64,000 bases of DNA from Gonapodya sp. JEL0774 (lineage: Eukaryota > Monoblepharomycota > Monoblepharidomycetes > Monoblepharidales > Gonapodyaceae). The stretch covers positions 124,001 to 188,000 of the forward strand of contig JADIIX010000002.1 in the NCBI GenBank assembly GCA_027604505.1, in the 5' to 3' direction. The notes under the pieces are model-generated. The model was given only the letters and a program-made list of their open reading frames with translations, had not been told where the DNA came from and did not search any database. A program made the translations under genes and the position numbers. Below, in pieces: positions 13,101 to 26,439 of this stretch (the stretch's first letter is position 1; each line of letters opens with the position of its first letter).

Positions 13101-15921
13101 GGAATCCGTCGGATGGTGCATTTAATATGGTCCAAGGATGCCAACAACGAGGAAGGCGGGAAAACCATCCGAGACCACCTCCTTGACACGTATGGCGAGT
13201 TGTACTTCACGTCACAAGCGGCTACGGAGAAAGAGAGGATCGAAAACATCGTCGGCAACCTTATCCGGTTTGTTCACACCATTCTATCCCCTTTTTTGTT
13301 TCAATGGCTCAAATTAGTTTCTGCGTAGCCTCACGAAGGATGCCACTCTCGCCGACCTGACGTCTCTGGAACATCTTCTGGCAACAATAATGGCCAAAGG
13401 AATTATAAAACTCCATGAGGTTGTCCGACAGCTCTGGATTGCTCTCTGTGAGTTTCAGAATGAGTCAGCCGCAACAATCGAACTCTATATTGACGGAGCC
13501 TGCCCCAGCCCGACAGGACGCTAACCAAGAAACCCGTCGTGGGGCACTGGTCATTTTATCCATGTTCGCGAAAGCGAAGCCGGAGATTATTTCCGAGCAA
13601 ATGGATCTCCTTTTGAAAATCGGCTTGGGGCATTACGCGAAGGTATGTATAAAGTCGCTCGTCCCCTAGTCTGTGCATGAATTTAAAGTGTGTAAAATTG
13701 CATTAGGACGATCTCGGTCTTGCGAAGTACGCATGTATCGGATTGCAACAGCTCGTTGATGACAAGCACAGAGGTACGCTTTTTGTTTCTGTGTGGTGCA
13801 ACCACCAAGATACAATCCCACAACTCGTGGGTCCCGCTAGGTGATGTCAAGCGATACAGCATTAATCATCCAATGTTCAGTCGTATTGCGCGTTTACTCG
13901 CGGAGAATATTCGAAAGGACACATGGTGCAGTATGGTGTAATCTCGGTGGGGAACGAAAGCTCACGCCATTATCGATATCAGGTTTTCTTTTGCGGAACA
14001 AGCGATCAATACTATCTTCAAGCTTAGCGAGCACCCCGATAAAATCGCCGCGTCAATTATAAAGGATCTCGCGTCAAAGACGTTCGGAGCTTCGACGAAA
14101 GAATCGAATGGGGTTGTGGAGGCAACCAACATTGACGGAACCTTCAGTCCCTCGGAGGAACTTGATTTATCCGTCACCAAAGACTCGATGGCGAAATACA
14201 ACGATGTGAACTCTTGTGACTCTTTTGACCTCGCGAAGGTACTCTTCGTTGCCGGTCATGTTGCGATAAAGCAAATAGTCTACTTGGAGAGTATTGAGTC
14301 TGATTTGAAGAAGCGCAAAGCTCAGGGTAAGGCGATGGTCGCTCACTATCCGCTCCGTTCTCTTTTCACTTCGAAAATATCGTTGTCTCATTTTAGAACC
14401 ACCAAGGAGGAAGTCCCATGGTGCTGGTGATGAAATCGAACAGGTTGTCGGATCCACCGACGATGAGTTTACTGATGCCATCGCATTGCTGCGGGAGAGG
14501 GAGCTCCTCTACGGAGAGTCGTCGCTGCTGGCAAAATTCGGGCCACTCCTCCAACACATCTGCCAGTATAATAAGTCATTTGACGTGAGTATTTACTCTT
14601 TTACAGTAATACCTATTTCTTATGCCTGAAAGCACGGACAGAATCGTACTCTACAAATCCACGCCACCCTCGCCCTCTGCAAATTCATGTGTGTCAGCTC
14701 TGAGTTCTGCGAGAGCAATCTGCAGTTGTTATTTACGATCTTGGAGAAAAGCGATGATCCCACTATCCGCGGTAACATTATCATCGCTCTCGGTGATATG
14801 GCAGTGAGCTTCAACAATCTAATCGATGACAACATCAACTATCTTTACAACCGTTTGAGCGACACCGATGGCGCAGTCAAAAAGAACACATTAATGGTAC
14901 TTACTCACCTTATCATCAACGGGATGATCAAGGTGAAGGGACAAATAAGTGAAATGGCGAAGTGTCTGGAAGATTCAGACACCCGTATCGCGGACTTGGC
15001 TAGACTGTTCTTCACAGAACTGGCGGCCAAAGACAATGCTATTTACAACAACTTGCCTGATATCATCAGCAATCTGTCTCACCCCGCAAACGGAGTAGAT
15101 GAAGATAAGTTCAAGTCTATTCTCAAGTACCTTCTCGAATTTATTGACAAGGTAAGAACTGTGTTAAATTTCACGTGCGAGACGTACTTCATTAAATTGC
15201 GCAAAATCCCCCGTTCAGGAGCGACAAACTGAGAACCTTGTTGATAAGCTATGTCTCCGCTTCCGCTCGGCTGAAGGAGAACGCCAATGGCGGGATATTT
15301 CTTTTTGCTTGTCACTCCTGTCCTTCAAGTCCGAGAAGAGCGTGAAAAAATTAGTCGATCACGTTTCCACGTATAGCGATAAACTCCAGGAAGATACTGT
15401 GTTCAAGCATTTTCTGGAGATTGTTGGTAAGGTGAGCAAAGTACAAAGAGTATTTGCTGTCAGATAGTTCATGTGCTGCTGCACTTGACTCCTCAATCTT
15501 TTCTTTGCAGGCGAAAAAGTTCCAGAAAGCCACCGCGAAGCAATACATTGAGGACTATGAGTTGAAGCTCAACGAACTACGAGAAGCATGTCTAACGAAC
15601 CAGGAAACAATTCAAAATGCTTCCAGAGTTCCAGCAACTAAAACTGGGAAAGCTCGCGTACAGGCCACCGTCATTGCGGAAGCTACTGAGGGACAAGAAG
15701 CTGTCACTGAGATTGAAAATAAGGCTGTGAAAGCTGCAAAACGGTCAGTGAAAGGACGGAAGAAGGCGGGGGCAAAACGGTGGGATGAGGGAAGCGATGA
15801 TGACCCGCCCAAGCGCAAACGAACGAGGACTATTCTGGGAGAAACAACCTCTCCTAACCAGCCAGATGCTGATGATGATGAAGTAGTACTAGTTTCTAGA
15901 CCTACTCGACGGGTGCGATAA
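10167..15921 (+). CDS. Condensin complex subunit 1 (Cnd1/NCAPD2/Ycs4)
   Basis: HEAT-repeat subunit of condensin, which compacts mitotic chromosomes together with the SMC2/SMC4 ATPases. The gene has many short introns, so the exact exon set is not fully resolved. The start MDLHEQLLELDD is the first ATG in the divergent promoter. Recognisable blocks include SKLAITVASG (near 10600), LFTKPIYQLMED (near 11330), a HEAT stretch with RDKSSIVRKNAIRTLAYLVE (near 12310), a very acidic insert of about 60 residues (12640-12800), and the Cnd1 domain: GNIIIALGDMA, IKVKGQISEMAKCLEDSD, LARLFFTELAAKDN (14770-15030). The tail is Lys/Arg-rich and ends PTRRVR, consistent with a nuclear protein. It converges on the kinesin gene. 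Confidence 0.9.
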
Positions 15922-16059
15922 TGACCAAAATACTTATTTCTATGTACATAGTGAAAGAGTTTAATTTCCATTCAAGCCTCCGTCCGCCTCTCGCAGTGGA
16001 GCTAATAGGCCAGTACGAGAGATTAGGTCTGTGTAAATAAGTATTCCCGCCAGCTAATG

Positions 16060-19000
16060 TCAGCATGCAGAATTGATAAGTAACCCATCCATGACGAAAT
16101 TTAGCTCACTATCTAGAGATTGTTCGGCCCGCTGGAGGACAATGCTAGTACATGAACGAACAATCAATCGGGTGCGGAAACAGCTGTGATAGGAATACTG
16201 CCTCTGGACTAACCTATTCTCGAGGCTTGCAATTCGATGGTGAGCTTTACTCGTTTCCTCAGATTTTGCAGCCCGTTCCTTTGAGAGTTGCATCTCCAAC
16301 TCTGCTATTCGCGCTTTGGCATCGTCCAGAGTTTGCAAACCCAACTCGCTAGACGCAACACTAAAGTCCGATGATCCACCACCAATGCTCCCAAAAGACT
16401 GAGACCGTTTAGCTTCGAGTTCACTTCTCAAATTGCGATTCTCCTCTTCTAACTCTGAAAACCGAGTCCTTAAATTCTCAATGTCCGCAGATGAAACCTG
16501 AACAACTGTGCTTAATGTGGTGGAGCCCATAAGTGTCGAGGAACCCAGGGGTGTTTCCTTTATGGCACTCAAACCGTTTGGTCGAACATCGGTGCCCTTT
16601 CCCACTCCCGACATCTCAGGATCGCCTCGGTCTGTAATAGCCACCCCGTCAGCCATTTTACCATCCCCGGTAGCTGCGGAATCCCCGTGAGCTTCGTGAT
16701 TGTCCTTCTCCGGTGTTTCACTTAAATCAACTTCAGCCGCGAGCTTTTGCGCCAACTCAAATTTCCCACTTCGGAGTTCAAGAATAATCGACTCCAGTTG
16801 CTTTATGTAGTCATCCTTCATCCTGATTCGAGATCGCAATCGCGTTATGGTCTGGTCCCGTTCAGTCACCTGGAGGGCCATACGTTCAACCTTCCGTAAA
16901 AACTCCATTTCTGGTGAAACCTCGTGATGATGAGGAGCGGTTCCAGGAACTGGTGGCGGCTGACCAGATAAAGAAGGCTTCCGTGTTTGCTAAACACCAA
17001 TATCAGTATGCTCCAGGAACTTAGGGTGCCTGCGGAATGCTTACCAGTGGGTGATGAGCGGCACCGTCTATTACTGGCTTTGAACTCAAGCCGTTGCTTG
17101 TGAGAATTAGTTTAGTGAGGTGGTCGATCCGCTCTTTCAGAGCAGTACGAATCTAGACCGACGCACTAGTGCTGAGACAATGACAAAACCTCAAGAACAG
17201 AGCGATGCTTACCAACTGGTTTTCTGCCATCTCCTCTTCCCACTTCAGCTTCTCCTGCTTCAGTTGACTCAGTTCCTGTAGTTTCTCCTTGGGGACGACT
17301 GCGCCACCGTTCATTTCACCCAATTTTGAGCGCAGTTCTTGAATCTCCTGGCGATACTTCTGAAGCAGAGCCTTATCGTCCATTATCTCGTTCAGCTCCG
17401 CTTTTGTTCGAACGTTTTTGACACGCGCTGCGAATTTAAGCGTGTTGTGAGACTCTTCGAGGTTGTTTATGACTGGACTGACTGTGCAAATGACCGAAAA
17501 CTTTGCGTTTCCTGATAGCGATGATTGAAGAATTCTGGTCAATTTGGAGTCTCGATACGGAATATGGGCTGCCCCACTTTCAGCTCGATGTCAGTTGGGC
17601 GTGAGAATAGACAAATGCGCGTGAGGCTCACGTTTTCATGTCTGTCAGTTTGCTAATGACATTCCCAAGTGTCAGTAAACTCTTGTTGATGTACGCGCCT
17701 TCCTTCCGTCGCTCTAGGTCAGTTGTCGCCTTTTCACTACCAGCGAGATCAATTAGGTTCAGCTGAGAGAACCTAACGGCCACGGCTCCTGGTTTCCCCG
17801 TTGCAGTCGAGATTCGGCGGCCTGCCATCGGCTCCGGGGTAGCACCTCTTTCCCGGGACTCAATAATCTGTTAAAATGCCAATTGAGCTCGAAAGGGTCT
17901 GTAAGTCGAAAACGAAACGATAGGGATACTCACCATTTGGAAAATGGTGTGCGAACGACTGGAGTATTCGTTGAAATCAGTTGTTCCAACATGCCGGTTG
18001 GCTTCACCACGCTGAATGATTTTCATAACAGAGCGGGGGCTTGTCACTATTTCCTCCTTGAGCGGGCTGACATAAACACCCCTCTGTCATTGCAAGAAGC
18101 GAGTCGATATGAAAAATCAGATACGGTGAGAGAAACAAACGAGCATCTCTTCGCTCATTAATACTGACTCGCCGATCTTCTAGGATTTTCAAATCGTTGG
18201 TTTCGGGATTGAGAAGGTCCTTGATTTGTTCGTTATAAATCTCCATGTACGAAACACGTAGAAGAAACTCGGAATTCTCAGACGCCCGTCGAATATGATC
18301 GAAAACGTCGTCGACTGCTTGAGGAATGATGCCAGGTTGATCTTCAGTGCCCATCTGCAAGGTCATCGGTGACCCATGTGTCCCTACAACTGTCAAGGAA
18401 CAGGATCTCACCATTGTGTATGTCTTTCCAGACGCCGTCTGCCCATAAGCAAATACAGTAACGTGATACCCCTCCATAAGACCTGGAGATTTTGGAGGAC
18501 ATATAAACCGTTTTGGCGGAATACTCTCATAGACATTGCACTCACTGGGAACCAGTTGCTTGACACTCTTCTCATACATCCTATCATTATCGCTTCCCGT
18601 CAAGACGGCATCTAAGCATTAAATATAGATATTGAACAAAAGAGTGGATCGGGAAGGAGTTGCTCGAAAGGCGTCAGCCCACCGAACTGGAAATCCGCAG
18701 TCTTCTTGGTCCTGTCCGCGTACTCCTTTGAGAATCCAACAGATGCAACATCCTCATCGGCCTCCCATGCGATTTGAACCGCGTTTTCCGTGGCAGTTGG
18801 AGGCCTTGTGAAAACGGACAGCAGTCAATACCCATGGAGCCCCAAAACAGGAGTTGATAAACTACTTGCCAGACGGGTGTGTCTTAACAGGTTGACTTAC
18901 CTAATTCGCACAGATACGTGGCAATTATCGCCATCTTTTCCCCCAGTAGGTTTTCGTGGTGACGGGGGTGGAGATTCGGTAGAGTCAGGAACTGAAGGAG

Positions 19001-19088
19001 CTGTCGATGGCGAAGTGAGAAGCGGGGTTGGCGTCGGAACTTTAATGCGTGTTGTACTGGGACTCGTGGTAAGCGGGGGCCGGTTCAT
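16060..19088 (-). CDS. Kinesin-7 (CENP-E-like) motor protein
   Basis: N-terminal kinesin motor followed by coiled coil. The first ATG (19086-19088) opens a Pro/Ser/Thr-rich leader of about 55 residues before the motor strand [10 protein letters not shown]. Visible motor motifs are the P-loop GQTASGKT (near 18440), [17 protein letters not shown], switch I NEYSSRSH (near 17975), switch [10 protein letters not shown] (near 17745) and [12 protein letters not shown]. After [16 protein letters not shown] comes the neck segment [15 protein letters not shown], which is characteristic of kinesin-7 proteins. The rest is coiled coil (16900-16080) with heptad-like stretches. Family knowledge suggests a plus-end-directed motor acting at kinetochores or on microtubule tips; which one cannot be decided from sequence. 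A possible 66-nt in-frame intron near 16140-16205 leaves the last exon ambiguous. Confidence 0.88.
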
Positions 19089-19383
19089 GGTGTGATTCGC
19101 CGAAGTTCTGGCCAAGTGGGTGCAAGTGTTTCATGACGATGAAGGGTTCACAACAATTGTACACCCATAATAACCATGTAAGCTATACCGTGGTAAAATC
19201 CAAAGGAGAATTGCGAACCCCAAGGAGGAGAAATGTTTAATAGCTTTGGAGAAGTACGTTGTCATTTTGACGATCACCACAGCCCCGGTATAATTGAGTT
19301 GCTGGAGGAAACGCTCTTCTGCAAACTATTAAGTCCGAAATTTCTCGGTCAGCTCGGATTGTCTGATTTACAGAAAGCTATAC

Positions 19384-21619
19384 TCACGAGTCAAACTCCC
19401 CTGGCGAAAGTTGCAAAACGTTGGAAACGATAGTGGCTAATTGCTGCGAACAAAAGACATTTGAGTGAGCTCGACGTAAGTTGGTAGCATGGCATCGTGT
19501 TAGTCACCTCTCGCTCGGCTGGACTTTTCAGGAACTTCAGCACGACGTTCTTTAGATATTCAATGTTGACACTCTGGCGCTTTTCCAATCGATCAACCTT
19601 CCGTATCTCCTCTTTGAGAACCTTCTCCTGTTCCAGCAGAAGATGTACACGGGCCTCGCTTTCATTCAGCAGTTCAGCCATGTGCTTCAAACGTCTTTGG
19701 TAATCTCGCGCAGTTTCTGTTACAGCAGTGCTAGAACTGCCCGTTTCGGAGTGGAGAGAAAAGGATTGACGAGAAGAGAATAGGTCTTGTAGAGATACTG
19801 ATGGGAATGTCAAGACGACGTTACATATCGACATATACTGAAAAATTTACATTGGTTCGTGGCCTCCTTCGAACGTGGAGAGCTCGTTGGTTCTATCGAC
19901 CCTGGGGTTGCGGATACACTGGATACTGAACGAGGGGGTGCAGCCTCCGGTGGAACAGGAATTGAAAGCTGAGACATTGTTGAATGAGGTCGAGTTTCTT
20001 CGACAGTGTGTTTCGCCCGAGCGAGATCGTCGCGGGCTGTCTGCAACTGCTGCGATAACCTCTTGCATTGTTTTCCAAGAGTACGAGATGTCGAACATAA
20101 ATCGCAGGAGGAAGCACATGCATTAACCAACCTCCACTTCTGACTGCAACTGCTTACTCTCCAATTCTGTGGTTCGTGCTTTGTCTCCGAGTGTTGTTAC
20201 TTGTCCGTTAAGGTCCGCTTCCCTTTGCTCTAGTTCTGCTATCCGCAAAGACTGCGAGTGGGATGCCGATCGTAGCTTGGCCAGCTCTAACCGCATTTCC
20301 ACGACCTCATTAGCAACTGTTTCGGTCTTTCGCAAGAGTATTTCGAGACTTTCCATCCGCTGCACTGTCCGCTTCAAGTCCCCCTGACTGCTCTCGGCAC
20401 GAGCGATGGCAATGTCCAGTAGGGCCTGCTTCTCGCTAGCACGGACGACCAATTAGGTGATACAAAAAGCAAGCTGACTTGACTGCCACTCACACCAATG
20501 ACAATTCCAGTTCCGCACGCGCCCGCTCTAACTCAACGATCTTGCTCTGCAAATCTACTGTCGAATATTGCTGCAACGCTGCATGTGCCTTGATTTTGTA
20601 CCTTTGAAACTCAAGTCTTTCAACAGTTAGCTCTTCCTGCACTCGTTCTGCCGTCACTTTTAAATCTCGACAAAGCGCATCCGAATTCTGCTTTTCAAGG
20701 TTAAGCTGTGAGACTGCTTGTTTGAAAGCGGCGACTTCAGCTACTAAATCATTCTTTTCACGAGTAGTCCGCTCGAGCAGAGTCCGTAACTCGGTGGTGT
20801 GAGATAGCCCCATGGTGAGAGAGGCGATTTGAGATTGTGAATCGCGCAGTTGAGCTTGAGCTTGTGTTAGAGCCAAGTTCAATTCGTCGATCTGTTTACT
20901 CTGAGCAGTCACCTCTTCTTCCGCTTTCCTCCACTGCACTTCGACTTTTCTCAACCCTTCTTGGGTTCCGAACAGCCTCCTTTCTAATTGTTCGATTAGT
21001 TTTGTCCTTCCGTCCTCCCCATTGCCGTTTGTAGAGAAGCTAGATCTCCCAGAATCTTCCCCATTTTTCATCCATTTTTCCTCCGTCCTATGTGTCTCTT
21101 TGTTATTTGAAATTGAAGACTCATCGGGTCCTCTTCCTCCATTATCAGCGATAGAGCCCCTCTTTGTGCTGGGATCCAACTGGTCCAACGGCGTGACAGT
21201 AGAGAGCGGCGTATCCAGTGAATCGTCCCCGCTCCGAAATCGGGCAGGTGACCCGAGGTGAGAATCGGACTGCTTCAAAAAAGCAACCTCCTTGGTAAGT
21301 TGCTGAATTCGGGTACGAGCTTTTATCTTGAGGTCGGCCAGCTGCTTCTCCAATTTTTCATTATTATCCGTGAGCAACCTCACTCGTTCATCGTACTCTT
21401 TCACCTGGGTAGTGGACAAAGCGGACTTACATAGTTCGCAACAGTCTCAAACGGGATCCGCCTCACCTGGCTCTCAAAATTCGCTGCGTCCTCTCGATAT
21501 CGCCTGCTCAGCGTGTCCGGCTCCTCCCGTACATCATGCACTGGCGGTCCACTGGTAAGGGGATGCGGGAGCTCGGGTAATAGTCCTGAGGGATGAGCTG
21601 GTGGGAACTCCTCCGCCAT
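19384..21619 (-). CDS. GRIP-domain golgin
   Basis: Coiled-coil tether predicted to be recruited to the trans-Golgi by Arl1-GTP. The ATG at 21617-21619 opens MAEEFPPAHP, followed by long coiled coils (21420-20490, 20450-20130 and 19830-19600) rich in Glu, Gln, Leu and Lys. The C-terminus has a GRIP domain: QSVNIEYLKNVVLKFLK, SPAERE, then after a short intron QLATIVSNVLQLSPGEFDS and stop at 19384. The Tyr in IEYLKN is the residue known to contact Arl1 in this family. If GTGAGT after GAC TC (near 19387) is used as a donor, a short extra C-terminal exon running to about 19274 is possible; I favour the simple stop. It is tandem with the kinesin but unrelated to it. Confidence 0.85.
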
Positions 21620-21948
21620 TGAGTATTTTCATCCGCGCCGGAAATCCCTCAGTGCAGAACGTGTGTATGAGCAGCAAAACGAGGGTTCACCGCGGTCGGG
21701 AGCGTAGAGTTGTCCGTCAGGATTAGGATTTTTCTGCATGCAACAGGTCCGTCCTCCTCCAGACGACCCACGGCGCTCGCTCTCCAGATATATTCTGAAT
21801 AAACGTGGATGCAAATACTATGCTTTTTGTTGTAGTGACTCTAATATTTTCTCGGAGTCCGCAATTTCAATTACAAGAGAGAGAATGTCTCTCCCCACCC
21901 CTGAACAGCTACTTGGTTAGTCCCAATTGGAATCAGGTGAGCCATCAT

Positions 21949-24900
21949 TCATTCACCTTCATATTCTGCCAGCTCCTCTGCGTCGTAGTCACGCGCAGCC
22001 AGTCTACCGAATAACTCCACCATGATCCACTTTGTTCCAAGAGTGGACGCACTCAGCTTGCTTCGAAGGAACAAGCTGTCACTCTCCGACGGGGTGGAAA
22101 TGAACTGGTAGAGAAGCATGATTGATTGGATTCTGCTGAGGCTGCTCGGGCAAACAACCCAAGTATGGTATCGTGTTCAATGCTGTCGAGCTGGGCGCAC
22201 AGAAACTCACCACACAGCTCGCTCACGTCCCACAAACTGGTGTACTTCTCCCAAATAGCGATGGAGCACTGCCGCTACGCTCCACATCGTCTTGGGGTCG
22301 GATAGGGTCACACTCTTCAGATTGAGCAAGGGAGCCCGCAACAGTCCATCAAGTAAGGGACTCACCTCACTGCTCTCTGCAAATATCCGGAATCCAGAAT
22401 CATATCTCCCTACGATCGTCGCCCACAACAAGACCCCCGTATCCATCATATGCGCGCAGTCTTGTGCGTTCGATCCTAGCCTGTTTCCTACAGGCCCCGT
22501 CAAGCATCTCGCAGCCATGCCCATGACATTTGAAACACGCTGAAGTATGGAAGTATTTGCTATGGCGGCTTGAGCAACGACCTCCGACCCGCGAACAGGG
22601 CGGGCAAGCTTGCCACGGCCGGTCCAGCCACATTGGAGTAGGTCCAACGCATCTTTGTCTGTTGGAAGTTTCAATGATTCCAGTGCAAAACGTACTCGAT
22701 CTTTCGATCTTTCCTCACCATGCACAATACATGCTGTCCATCCAGCACATTCAGCTATTGTTGCTAGTGGCTGCCTCGGGTCCACGAGGTACCACGCAGT
22801 TGGAAACGCAAAAAACGACACATAACACCCATTGCCTTTCTTCCCACCCTTCCAGCAGATGCGATTCAAAACTCCAAATACATCCCTCGCTAAGGGCGTG
22901 AGATCTTCTGGTGCACTGACGCCTTTCCACGGCCGAAACATGGCCGATGGTTGGAGTAGTTGTTGTTCAGAGTCGGTGAGACCTGCCGTGCCGGTGGTTG
23001 CATAGAGGTCCGAAGATCCTGTTGTGCTAGAACGGACAGCGAAGGCGATGGAGGTGAGCATATCATAAATGAGGTAGAGGAGGAGTTGCATGGATGAATT
23101 GAGAGAAGTCGGTCTGGCGGAAGCAGGAGCGCCCACTGTGGCCATCACTGAGTTCGAGACTCATTGATGATGGGGTAGACCGCTTTCTCTCACCACGGAC
23201 GAAATCCTTTGCCTCGACCCCTGCGCGACCGACATCATCGTTCTCCTGTGCCATGATCCGGAACATGCGTACACAAAAGTGGGCGATTGGAAGCTACGAA
23301 TTCACGGTCCATTCACTACAGCATGAACCCGACATATTGGGATACATAAACTCACCGCTCCAACCCGCCACGAAGCATCGAGCAGCCCCACCATCGGCTC
23401 CACGCAAGTGTCGACATCCGTTGTTTGTGTTACGATCAGATCTTTCATAGACGCCGCCACAGCATGAAGATGTGGGGCAAGAAGACTTCGATCAGACGAG
23501 TCGAGGGCAGAAAAGGGATCGACTAGAACGAGCGCTAATCTCCAGCGTGCATCATCAAAGTCAGGGACATACTCGGCCCACCTTCGTTTCTCTTGGCTTT
23601 ATTCACTTGGCGCTTGCCTGTTCCCATCGACCTTTCTCCCAACGGCGCAGATCCCAACCAATCCATGAATGGGTCATTGAACATTAATCGGACAGCCTGA
23701 CAGGGTGATTGAATGAAGGAACCAACCTTCGTTAGAACGAGCTTCCGAATATCACTCCCATCAGCACGAGCAAGTGCTCACCCGGCCCTTGGCCTCCTCC
23801 CGCGCCCTGTTAGCCCTCCCGACCCTTCTTCTTTCAACTTCGTGCGCAGTGAACCTCTCTACAAGTAAAGGGTCCGTCAACTCGCCGACGTCCCTCGTCT
23901 CCTTTTTCACCACATGCTCAGCAACCGGAAAAGCACCACCGTTGCTTGTAGTCAAGCCTGTTTGTCCTTCAGCTGCGACCTTCATTGTGGGCATCGCTGG
24001 GGGATTGTGCTTCGCAGCTTTTGACGGTCCTGACCGTTTTGTTCCAAAATCGTTGAAGATGTCCCATCCCTCTGGTAAAGCTGATGTCCACACAACAGTG
24101 AAGCAGATTATGCAATGGGCCGGAATGACGGCGCGAACGTTAAGGCCAGTAAAGAATCCAGCTCACCTTTCCTGGGCGTGGTCATCTTCCCCTTTCCCAC
24201 TCCACCAAAGGAACTCTTCGATTTACCCGGCGTCCCCAGCACCGACTTCACAGGCGATGCGGGCACACCGAACGAGTGTCGGGCACGCGGGGGGGTTTGT
24301 GGCGCCATCGACTGTGACGCACCGGACCTCTGTGAGAATCCCATGCCCGTCCCACCACCATTCGTCGCGCGTGCAAACTTTTGCTCGTCCGCGTCTTTGC
24401 TCTGGTGACACGGTGATGCTACGAGTCAGAAAACTGGTACTGTTTGGGTCACATCCCTTACCACTTCCCACCTTCACTTCAGCTTCTCTAAGCATTCTGT
24501 GGGCCTCCTTAGTTAATCGGTGGGCTTCCTGAAGCTTGATTTCTGCATCCGCCTGTGCCTTGCGTATTTGCTCTTGCATCAGAAGCTCTTTGTTTGGGTC
24601 GGGAGGGCTAGTCTCCAAATACCTCTGTAACAGTAAGGGGGAGCAAGTAGATCGAGGTGAGCTGTCGAGGGCGGAAGACCCAGGTGCGCGAGAAACAAAT
24701 CTCAAACTGAGAACACGTACCACTTTTCGGCGGAGATTTTCTACGTCGCCATTCAACCGATAAATTTCCTGCTCCTTTTCTTGAATGATGGATCGTGCCT
24801 GTGCGTTCGACGGGGATGGGGAATCGGAGACGGTGGGGGAGGGAAACATGGTAGGATTTATCGTGAGTAGACGAAAAACAATCCTCTGGGGCGACTTCTG

Positions 24901-26230
24901 GGTGGTGGAATGAGTCTAAGCAGATGCATAGACATACATGTTGTAAACTGTGACGAAGCTCTAATGTGTGGGCGATGAGGGGAGCGGGAGAAGGAAAGTA
25001 AGTCTGACATACGTTATCAGTAATAAACGCGGTTAAATCATCCCCCGTGGTGTTTGTTAGCAAGTGTTACCTCTTCTTGACCGAGGATGTGGGACAGTCC
25101 CGACTCACCGATTGTCTCCGCTTGCCTGTCCTCCTCTGCGATCTGCAATCCATTACCCAATTGCCCCTGCCACGCACTATGTACTGCATGAATAACTGTC
25201 AACGGTGGGGTGGGTGCTTGGATGGGGACAGGCATGACCGGGGACACAGAGCACGGAGGGGCACGGGATGGTAGGACTGTGCGGGACGACTGTGCGGGTC
25301 CAGAACGGACTGGTGGGGGTTGTGTGTATGCGCCTTGGGGAGGCACAGTCGGGGAACTTGATCGGCTAGTGACGTTGGCCAGCCCGTTGTTGCCGTTGGC
25401 GAAGTGGGTTCCCGGCTGCGGATGCACTCCATCAACCGCACTAGTACCAGTGGTCCACTGGCTCCCCACAACTCCTGCTGCTGTGCTCAAGATCCCTGTC
25501 ATAGGAACGGGGTCAGGCAGATTGGGTGGGTTTGGAGGTGGACCTCGAAGGAAAACGGACTCGGGTAGATCCTCAAATCGCGGTGAATCCGGATCCGATT
25601 GAAATTGAAACTCGGGAATGTGACTTTGATATTGCATATTGTCTAATTGTTCGTTTCGCGCAGGTACCGCGTGCTGTTCATTCCTTGGGAGTTCCAGATG
25701 AAGTTCCGGGTCTGTGGTGGTGTTAGGCAGGCGAGGTCCGAGTTGACTGGTCGGTGAAGGTCTGTCAAGCATAGCGAGGATGTCAGGGTTGTTAAAGAGT
25801 GCGTCGTCGTCGAACTCGTCTTCTGAGTCAATTTGGAAGCCAGCTTTCACGGTAGGTCCTGGTGCTAGATTTGAAGCCGCAGGAGCATTAATCGCGGTAA
25901 AACGCGAGTGGGGCCTCGATTGAGGAAGCGCATTGGATGCTTGAATGTCAAAAATGTTGATCACACAAGAGCACAAGCGGAGCAGGCATCCAGGGAAACG
26001 AGCAAAGGAACACAAGAAACGCGTGAAGCTGGGGTAAACTCTGAAAGTGTTAGCCTGCTGTTTTTACAATTCAACACATTACCAGCAGCTCCATTTGTGC
26101 CGTTCGGAAAGTACGATTGACCATGATGTGCGAATCCACCCCGATTTCGTCCATTAAAACCGGATCCGACACCAGCTCCGGCGAATCCAGGCCCGTCAGT
26201 TATTTTTAGGCTACCAGGAATGTACGACAT
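21949..26230 (-). CDS. Large coiled-coil/helical protein, possible ATRIP/Rad26 homologue
   Basis: I do not recognise this protein with confidence. It appears to be one multi-exon gene from MSYIPGSLKITDG (26230) to ELAEYEGE and stop (21949-21951). The Gly-rich start is followed by an acidic patch DSEDEFDDDALFNNPD (near 25830), a long Pro/Ser-rich region (25800-25180), and a coiled coil with IIQEKEQEIYRLNGDVENL and LQEAHRLTKEAHRMLREAE (24800-24480). Next come a basic TP/SP-rich region (24340-24150), then a long helical part (23600-22000) with DARWRLALVLVDPFSALD and SSMQLLLYLIYDML. An acidic N-terminal patch, a coiled coil and a helical-repeat C-terminus is the architecture of ATR-interacting proteins (ATRIP, Rad26, UvsD), so a DNA-damage checkpoint role is possible. 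Alternatives are other coiled-coil scaffolds, or two adjacent genes. Confidence 0.4.
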
Positions 26231-26439
26231 TGAATTTTCGGGGCCTGCTTGTCTCAAATCAGATCCATAGCGAGTAAGTGAGCAACTCAACTAGTTGGAT
26301 GGCCTCACACAGTTCCTGTGGTGGGTCCTCAATGACATACGGGAGAGGGCTTGGGGAACACAATGAAATTTTTCGCACCAGTTTTTCAATCAATTAATCC
26401 AGCTAGCACGCATGCGAGGTGTGCGTATATGTTCTTGTT

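Noticed and set aside
23774-24532. Long plus-strand frame of 252 codons
   Set aside because: It lies opposite the coiled-coil and basic regions of the minus-strand gene, shows no family motif, and its composition mirrors that gene.
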